A stretch of DNA of 64,000 nucleotides, taken from the NCBI RefSeq assembly GCF_002101885.1, contig NZ_LQPS01000027.1, positions 1 to 64,000 of the forward strand, read 5' to 3'. The position numbers were made by a program, and so were the translations under genes. The notes beneath the pieces were generated by a model. It saw nothing but the letters and a program-made list of their open reading frames with translations. It did no database searches and was not told where the DNA came from. The stretch's first letter is position 1. Every line of letters begins with the position of its first letter. This document shows, in pieces, positions 59,375 through 64,000 of the stretch. This DNA is from Mycolicibacter senuensis (GTDB taxonomy: Bacteria; Actinomycetota; Actinomycetes; Mycobacteriales; Mycobacteriaceae).

Positions 59375-59839
59375 ATGAGTTCCGCGGTACCGCCCGCCCC
59401 GGAAGGGCTGACCAGCCAGGACTTTCCGGTGCACTGGCCGGTGCTGACCCGCTGGGCCGACAACGACATGTTCGGTCATCTCAACAACGCGGTGTACTAC
59501 CAACTCTTCGACACCGCGATCAACGGCTGGATCGCGGCGAACGTCGCAGGCCTCGACCCGGTGGCCATGCCCGAACTCGGCGTGGTGGCCGAGTCGGGCT
59601 GCCGCTTCCTTGGCGAACTGGGCTTCCCGGACCGGCTCGCGGTCGGGCTGGCGGTCACCCGGCTGGGGCGCAGCAGCGTCACCTACCGACTCGCGGTGTT
59701 CCGCGTCGACGATGACGCAGGCGCCGGTCCGGTGGCTGCCCTGGGGCACTGGGTGCATGTCTACGTCGACCGCGCCACCCGGCGGCCGGTGCCGATCCCC
59801 GACGCGATCCGGGCACTGCTGGAAACCGCGAAGGTGTAG
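59375..59839 (+). CDS. 4-hydroxybenzoyl-CoA-thioesterase-type hotdog protein (Rv0163-like)
   Basis: A 154-residue single-hotdog acyl-CoA thioesterase. TRWADNDMFGHLNNAVYYQL has the catalytic Asp and the H-x-N-N of this family, and CRFLGELGFPDRLAVGLAV the following strands. The position between adhE1 and the TB18.5 homologue matches Rv0163. Only 14 bases separate its ATG from the divergent adhE1 ATG, so the promoters must overlap each other's coding starts or be leaderless. Substrate unknown. Confidence 0.9.
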   Translation: MSSAVPPAPEGLTSQDFPVHWPVLTRWADNDMFGHLNNAVYYQLFDTAINGWIAANVAGLDPVAMPELGVVAESGCRFLGELGFPDRLAVGLAVTRLGRSSVTYRLAVFRVDDDAGAGPVAALGHWVHVYVDRATRRPVPIPDAIRALLETAKV

Positions 59840-59874
59840 CGGGCGGCCGTTCCGCCGGTGGTTATGCTCGGCGG

Positions 59875-60315
59875 ATGCCGCTCGTGAGCAAGACCGTCGA
59901 AGTCACTGCCGACGCCACCACCATCATGGCGATCGTGGCCGACTTCGAGGCGTACCCGCAGTGGAACGAAGAGATCAAAGGGCTGTGGGTGTTGCACCGC
60001 TACGACGACGGCCGTCCCAGCCAGGTGCGGCTGGACGCCTCGTTCTCCGGCTTCGACGGAACTTTCATCCAGGCGGTCTACTACCCCAGCGAGACCCAGA
60101 TCCAGACCGTGCTCCAGCAGGGTGACCTTTTCACCAAGCAGGAGCAGCTGTTCAGTGTGGTCGGCATGGGACCTACCACGCTGCTGACCGTCGACATGGA
60201 TGTCGAAACCCAGATGCCGGTGCCCAAGCCGATGCTCAAGAAGGCCGCCAACGACGCACTGGAATACCTGGCCGACAATCTCAAACGCCGCGCCGAGCAA
60301 CTGGCTGCGGGTTAG
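59875..60315 (+). CDS. TB18.5: SRPBCC/polyketide cyclase-fold protein (TB18.5, Rv0164-like)
   Basis: A 146-residue START-like ligand-binding protein: VSKTVEVTADATTIMAIVAD, FEAYPQWNEEIKGLWVLHRY and PMLKKAANDALEYLADNLK. The fold has a deep hydrophobic cavity and is common in mycobacterial lipid loci. Place and length match TB18.5 (Rv0164), next to the mce1 region. It begins 35 bases after the thioesterase stop. Ligand unknown. Confidence 0.9.
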   Translation: MPLVSKTVEVTADATTIMAIVADFEAYPQWNEEIKGLWVLHRYDDGRPSQVRLDASFSGFDGTFIQAVYYPSETQIQTVLQQGDLFTKQEQLFSVVGMGPTTLLTVDMDVETQMPVPKPMLKKAANDALEYLADNLKRRAEQLAAG

Positions 60316-60408
60316 TCTCAGCGTCAATCGCAGCGGGTCGGCGCCGCTGGCCCGGCCTCGGGCGCAGCGGGTCGACGCAGCGTCATCGTCACGAGGCGGG
60401 AGAGCCGA

Positions 60409-62067
60409 TTGACCCATCCGACAACCGATCCCGCCGAACAGCCCTACCGCGCCCGACGGGCGAACTGGGTCAACCAACTGGATCGGCACGCGCTGATGCA
60501 ACCGGACGCCCCGGCGCTGCGGTTCCTGGGCCAGACCACCACGTGGGCGCAGTTGCGGAAAAGGGTCACCGCACTGGCCGACGCGCTGAGCCGCCGCGGC
60601 GTCGGCTTCGGCGACCGGGTCATGATCCTGATGCTCAACCGGACCGAGTTCGTCGAGGCGGTGCTGGCCGCCAACATGCTGGGCGCGATCGCCGTCCCGG
60701 TGAACTTCCGGCTAACCCCGCCGGAGCTCGCCTTCCTGGTCACCGACTGCGAGGCGCGGGTTCTGATCACCGAGACGGCGCTGGTGCCGGTGGCGGTCGG
60801 TGTGCGCGGGTTGACCGATCTGCTGGACGCCCCGGACGCCATAGTCGTGGCCGGACCGCCGCAGGGGCCCGGCGAGGACGGCCGGAGCGCACCCGGTCTG
60901 ATCGCCTACGACGACCTGATCGCCGAGACCGGCACACCGCATCAACCGGTGGATGTCGAAAACGATTCGCCGGCCCTGATCATGTACACCTCGGGGACCA
61001 CCGGCCACCCCAAGGGCGCGGTGCTCACCCACACCAACCTGGTCGGCCAGACCATGACCGCACTGCACACCGCCGGCACCGGCACGAACGACGTGGCCTT
61101 CATCGGGGTGCCGTTCTTCCACATCGCCGGTGTCGGCAACCTGCTGCCCGGCATGTGGCTGGGCATCCCGACCGTGATCAACCCGCTCGGCGCCTTCGAC
61201 GCCGGCCAACTGCTCGACGTGCTGGCCGCCGAGCAGGTCACCGGCATCTTCCTGGTGCCCGCGCAGTGGCAAGCCGTCTGCGCCCAGCAGCAGGCCAACC
61301 CGCGCGATATCCGGCTGCGGACCATGTCATGGGGGGCGGCGCCGGCCTCTGATGCGCTGCTGCGACAGATGGCCGAGACCTTCCCCGGCACCAAGATCCT
61401 GGCGGCATTCGGGCAGACCGAGATGTCGCCGGTGACGTGCATCTTGCTCGGCGAGGACGCCGTGCGGAAGCTCGGGTCGGTCGGCACCGTGATCCCGACC
61501 GTCACCGCCCGCGTCGTCGACGAGGACATGAACGAGGTCCCCGTCGGTGAGGTCGGTGAGATCGTCTACCGGGCGCCCACCCTGATGAGCGGTTACTGGA
61601 ACAACCCCGAAGCCACCGCCGAGGCCTTCGCCGGCGGTTGGTTCCACTCCGGAGATCTGGTCCGGATGGACGCCGAGGGCTACGTCTGGGTGGTCGACCG
61701 CAAGAAGGACATGATCATCTCCGGCGGCGAGAACGTGTACTGCGCCGAAGTGGAGAACGTCCTGGCCGGTCACCCCGACATCGCCGAGGTCGCGGTGATC
61801 GGTCGCGCGCACGAGCAGTGGGGCGAGGTGCCGATCGCGGTCGCCGCCGTCTACCGGGCCGATCTGCTGCTGGCCGACCTCGACGATTTTCTGACGGAGC
61901 GACTGGCGCGTTATAAGCACCCGAAAGGATTGGAGATCGTCGACGCGCTGCCGCGCAACCCGGCCGGCAAGGTGCTCAAGACCGAACTGCGAACCCGCTA
62001 CGGCGCGGTCCGGCAATCCGAACCGGGCACCGCCGCAACCGATACCGCACAGAACGCCGACGCTTGA
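60409..62067 (+). CDS. fadD5: FadD5-like fatty-acid-CoA ligase
   Basis: Activates long-chain fatty acids, probably those taken up by the mce1 transporter, to acyl-CoA. The 552-residue AMP-forming ligase has the P-loop IMYTSGTTGHPKGAVLTH (A3), the A5 region AAFGQTEMSPVTC, A7 WFHSGDLVRMDAEGYVWV, A8 DRKKDMIISGGENVYCAEVE and the A10 lysine in RNPAGKVLKTEL. The start is TTG 60409 with GGCGGGAGAG upstream. It stands at the head of yrbE1A-yrbE1B-mce1A as in M. tuberculosis, where mce1R lies between TB18.5 and fadD5; that gene is absent here. Confidence 0.93.
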   Translation: MTHPTTDPAEQPYRARRANWVNQLDRHALMQPDAPALRFLGQTTTWAQLRKRVTALADALSRRGVGFGDRVMILMLNRTEFVEAVLAANMLGAIAVPVNFRLTPPELAFLVTDCEARVLITETALVPVAVGVRGLTDLLDAPDAIVVAGPPQGPGEDGRSAPGLIAYDDLIAETGTPHQPVDVENDSPALIMYTSGTTGHPKGAVLTHTNLVGQTMTALHTAGTGTNDVAFIGVPFFHIAGVGNLLPGMWLGIPTVINPLGAFDAGQLLDVLAAEQVTGIFLVPAQWQAVCAQQQANPRDIRLRTMSWGAAPASDALLRQMAETFPGTKILAAFGQTEMSPVTCILLGEDAVRKLGSVGTVIPTVTARVVDEDMNEVPVGEVGEIVYRAPTLMSGYWNNPEATAEAFAGGWFHSGDLVRMDAEGYVWVVDRKKDMIISGGENVYCAEVENVLAGHPDIAEVAVIGRAHEQWGEVPIAVAAVYRADLLLADLDDFLTERLARYKHPKGLEIVDALPRNPAGKVLKTELRTRYGAVRQSEPGTAATDTAQNADA

Positions 62068-62285
62068 GGTGGCGGCACATTACTGTCCGGTAGGAAACCT
62101 GCGGACGTTGGAACGAATCGATCTCCTTCTCACGCAGTCATCAGGTATGGTCCGATGGTCGCCAACGGCACGTTGGGGCGCTATGGTGACGCGGGTCTCG
62201 GAGAGAACTTGGACGGACGGAGAGAACCTGTGCGACGCGATTCCGTGCTGCGTCGTGACGCGGAGTCTCCAGTGAGGGGGGTGTT

Positions 62286-63089
62286 GTGACGGCTCCGGCG
62301 CGTCCCCGCCTGGTCGATTTCGCCCGTGATCGAGTGATGCCGCCGCTGGTGATGGTCGGCGGGTTCTTCCGGATGTGCGCCCTGACCGCGCGGGCACTGT
62401 TCATGCCGCCGTTCCAGTGGCGCGAGACCCTGCAGCAGGGTTGGTTCATCACCAGCGTCGCCCTCGTGCCCACCGTCGCGGTCGCCATCCCGCTGACCGT
62501 GCTGCTGGTCTTCACCCTCAATATTCTGTTGGCCCAGTTCGGAGCTGCCGACGTCTCGGGTGCCGGTGCCGGCATCGCAGCGGTCACCCAGCTGGGCCCG
62601 CTGGTCACCGTGCTGGTGGTCGCCGGCGCGGGCTCGACCGCGATCTGCGCGGACCTGGGCGCCCGCACCATCCGCGAGGAGATCGACGCGATGGAGGTGC
62701 TCGGTATCGACCCGATCCATCGCCTGGTGGTGCCGCGGGTGATCGCCGCGACCGTGGTGGCGCTGCTGCTCAACGCTCTGGTCATCGTCATCGGCCTGGC
62801 GGGCGGCTTCCTGTTCGGCGTGTACCTGCAGAATGTCTCCGGCGGCGCCTACCTGTCGACGCTGACATTGCTGACCGGGCTGCCCGAGGTGATCATCTCC
62901 ACGGTCAAAGCGAGCGTGTTCGGACTTATCGCAGGCTTGGTTGGTTGTTATCGGGGTCTTACTGTTCGCGGCGGTTCCAAAGGATTGGGTACGGCCGTGA
63001 ACGAGACGGTGGTGCTGTGCGTGATCGCGTTGTTCGCGGTGAACGTCGTGCTGACCACCATCGGCGTGAAGTTTGGAACGGGGACCTGA
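62286..63089 (+). CDS. yrbE1A: YrbE1A, mce1 transporter permease subunit (MlaE family)
   Basis: Integral-membrane permease of the Mce1 lipid importer. The 267-residue protein has several hydrophobic segments (for example GWFITSVALVPTVAVAIPLT and ALLLNALVIVIGLAGGFLFG) and the MlaE-family EExDAMxxx loop, here ICADLGARTIREEIDAMEVL. Start is GTG 62286. The 218-base gap before it (62068-62285) may contain a promoter but I see no clear element. It forms a pair with YrbE1B. Confidence 0.94.
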   Translation: MTAPARPRLVDFARDRVMPPLVMVGGFFRMCALTARALFMPPFQWRETLQQGWFITSVALVPTVAVAIPLTVLLVFTLNILLAQFGAADVSGAGAGIAAVTQLGPLVTVLVVAGAGSTAICADLGARTIREEIDAMEVLGIDPIHRLVVPRVIAATVVALLLNALVIVIGLAGGFLFGVYLQNVSGGAYLSTLTLLTGLPEVIISTVKASVFGLIAGLVGCYRGLTVRGGSKGLGTAVNETVVLCVIALFAVNVVLTTIGVKFGTGT

Positions 63090-63090
63090 G

Positions 63091-63960
63091 ATGTCGACGT
63101 CGGCAGTGGTGCGCGCCCGGTTTCCCGGGCTGATCGCGAACTATCAGCGCTACATCGGAGCGGCCGGACGTTCGCTCGACAAGAGCGGCCAGATGGGCTG
63201 GTTCTTCCTGACTGCGATCCGGCAGATCCCGTGGGCACTGCGCCGGTACCGCCGGGAGTCGCTGCGGTTGATCGCCGAGCTGGGGATGGGCACCGGCGCG
63301 ATGGCCGTCATCGGCGGCACGGTGGCGATCATCGGCTTCGTGATGCTGGCCGGTGGCTCGCTGATCGCGATTCAGGGGTTCACCTCGCTCGGCAACATCG
63401 GCGTGGAGACCTACACCGGTTTCGCTGCGGCGCTGGTCAACGTCCGCGTGGTCGGCCCGGTCAACGCCGGCATCGCCCTGGCCGCGACGGTCGGCGCGGG
63501 CGCCACCGCCGAACTCGGCGCGATGCGGATCAGCGAAGAGATCGACGCGCTGGAGGTGATGGGGATCAACTCCATCTCCTACCTGGTGTCCACCCGCGTG
63601 GTGGCCGGCTTCACGGTGATCATCCCGCTGTACGCGCTCGCGCTGATCATGGCGTTCGCCTCGCCGCAGATCGTCACGACCCTGTTCTTCGGACAGTCGT
63701 CGGGAACCTACGACCACTACTTCCGCACCTTCCTACGGGCCGACGATGTGTTCTGGTCGTTCATGGAGACCATCCTGATCGCGGTGATCGTCATGATCAC
63801 CCACTGTTACTACGGCTTCAACGCCAGCGGCGGCCCGGTCGGCGTCGGTGAGGCGGTCGGCCGATCGATGCGACTGTCACTGATCTCGGTGCCGACGGTC
63901 GTGTTGTTCGCTGCGTTGGCGCTCTACGGCGTCGACCCCAACTTCAACCTGACGATGTGA
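63091..63960 (+). CDS. yrbE1B: YrbE1B, mce1 transporter permease subunit (MlaE family)
   Basis: Second permease of the Mce1 system, 289 residues. The MlaE loop is AELGAMRISEEIDALEVMGI, and the hydrophobic segments include AVIGGTVAIIGFVMLAGGSL and SLISVPTVVLFAALALYGVD. I chose ATG 63091, one base after the yrbE1A stop; the longer frame from 63073 would overlap it by 17 bases. Its stop overlaps the next ATG (TGATG), so mce1A is coupled. Confidence 0.94.
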   Translation: MSTSAVVRARFPGLIANYQRYIGAAGRSLDKSGQMGWFFLTAIRQIPWALRRYRRESLRLIAELGMGTGAMAVIGGTVAIIGFVMLAGGSLIAIQGFTSLGNIGVETYTGFAAALVNVRVVGPVNAGIALAATVGAGATAELGAMRISEEIDALEVMGINSISYLVSTRVVAGFTVIIPLYALALIMAFASPQIVTTLFFGQSSGTYDHYFRTFLRADDVFWSFMETILIAVIVMITHCYYGFNASGGPVGVGEAVGRSMRLSLISVPTVVLFAALALYGVDPNFNLTM

Positions 63961-64000
63961 TGACGATGGCAACCGGGAGAGAGAACAAGTCGCAGACCCC
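63960..64000 (+). CDS. mce1A: Mce1A, N-terminal fragment cut by window edge
   Basis: Only the first 13 codons are in the window (MTMATGRENKSQT). The ATG at 63960 overlaps the yrbE1B stop; an in-frame ATG at 63966 is also possible. Gene order makes this the start of mce1A, the substrate-binding subunit of the Mce1 lipid transporter. The identity is inferred from position, since the MCE domain lies beyond 64000. Confidence 0.75.
   Translation, partial: MTMATGRENKSQT

Noticed and set aside
59361..59379. Near-palindrome CATGTTG/CAACCATG between adhE1 and the thioesterase gene
   Set aside because: The arms do not align without a gap and it overlaps both start codons, so the symmetry may be accidental.

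Overview
The window is GC-rich, densely coded actinobacterial chromosome and is almost certainly from a mycobacterium. The evidence is a complete run of ESX (type VII secretion) genes with PE and PPE proteins at one end, the start of an mce1-type operon (fadD5-yrbE1A-yrbE1B-mce1A) at the other, and many TetR regulators, cytochromes P450, SDRs and acyl-CoA enzymes between them. I see no rRNA, tRNA, CRISPR array, insertion sequence or phage gene. The species cannot be fixed from the sequence alone.

Region 1 (1-12408, minus strand) is an ESX-2 type locus in the M. tuberculosis order eccB2-eccC2-PE36-PPE69-esxD-esxC-espG2-(MinD-like ATPase)-eccD2-mycP2. mycP2 is cut by the left edge, and eccE2/eccA2 would lie beyond it.

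Region 2 (12409-16897) flanks ESX-2 and is the most unusual part. Two plus-strand genes share a helical N-terminal domain of about 113 residues (about 65% identical by hand alignment) but have unrelated C-terminal domains. Each is followed at once by a small membrane-tethered protein, one of them a lipoprotein. Between them, on the other strand, lie an EspC/EspJ-like secreted-protein gene and a 47-aa membrane peptide gene missing from ordinary ORF lists. This looks like a pair of polymorphic-toxin/immunity modules linked to type VII secretion.

Region 3 (16901-24623) is mixed: a VOC protein, a broken M19 dipeptidase, a GNAT, a nitronate monooxygenase, a VapBC pair with a perfect inverted-repeat operator, two tandem secreted phosphodiesterases and a TetR regulator. 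Region 4 (24623-31497) holds a reductase/DesA3-like desaturase pair with candidate tandem operators, a TetR-P450 pair with two perfect operator-like repeats, a thioesterase, msrA and another P450. Region 5 (31497-38085) is two divergent lipid or steroid-type operons that share a perfect KstR-like box (34755-34768), followed by an AlkA-type glycosylase. Region 6 (38072-46978) has three TetR regulators, a methyltransferase, an aldehyde dehydrogenase, an SDR, a PtpB-like phosphatase, a 47-aa tyrosine-rich protein with its own terminator, a hydrolase and an FAD-linked oxidase.

Region 7 (46948-58236) looks like one catabolic regulon. It has a TetR gene, two acyl-CoA thioesterase-like proteins, an SMP-30 lactonase, a P450, a dehydrogenase, an HpcH-type aldolase, an SDR and a Baeyer-Villiger type monooxygenase. 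Three of its intergenic regions carry the same spaced motif, TTTACA-N14-TGT. Region 8 (58239-64000) matches the M. tuberculosis Rv0162c-Rv0169 order (adhE1, thioesterase, TB18.5, fadD5, yrbE1A, yrbE1B, mce1A), except that no mce1R gene lies before fadD5.

No stretch longer than about 225 bases lacks a gene. Many convergent neighbours abut or overlap.
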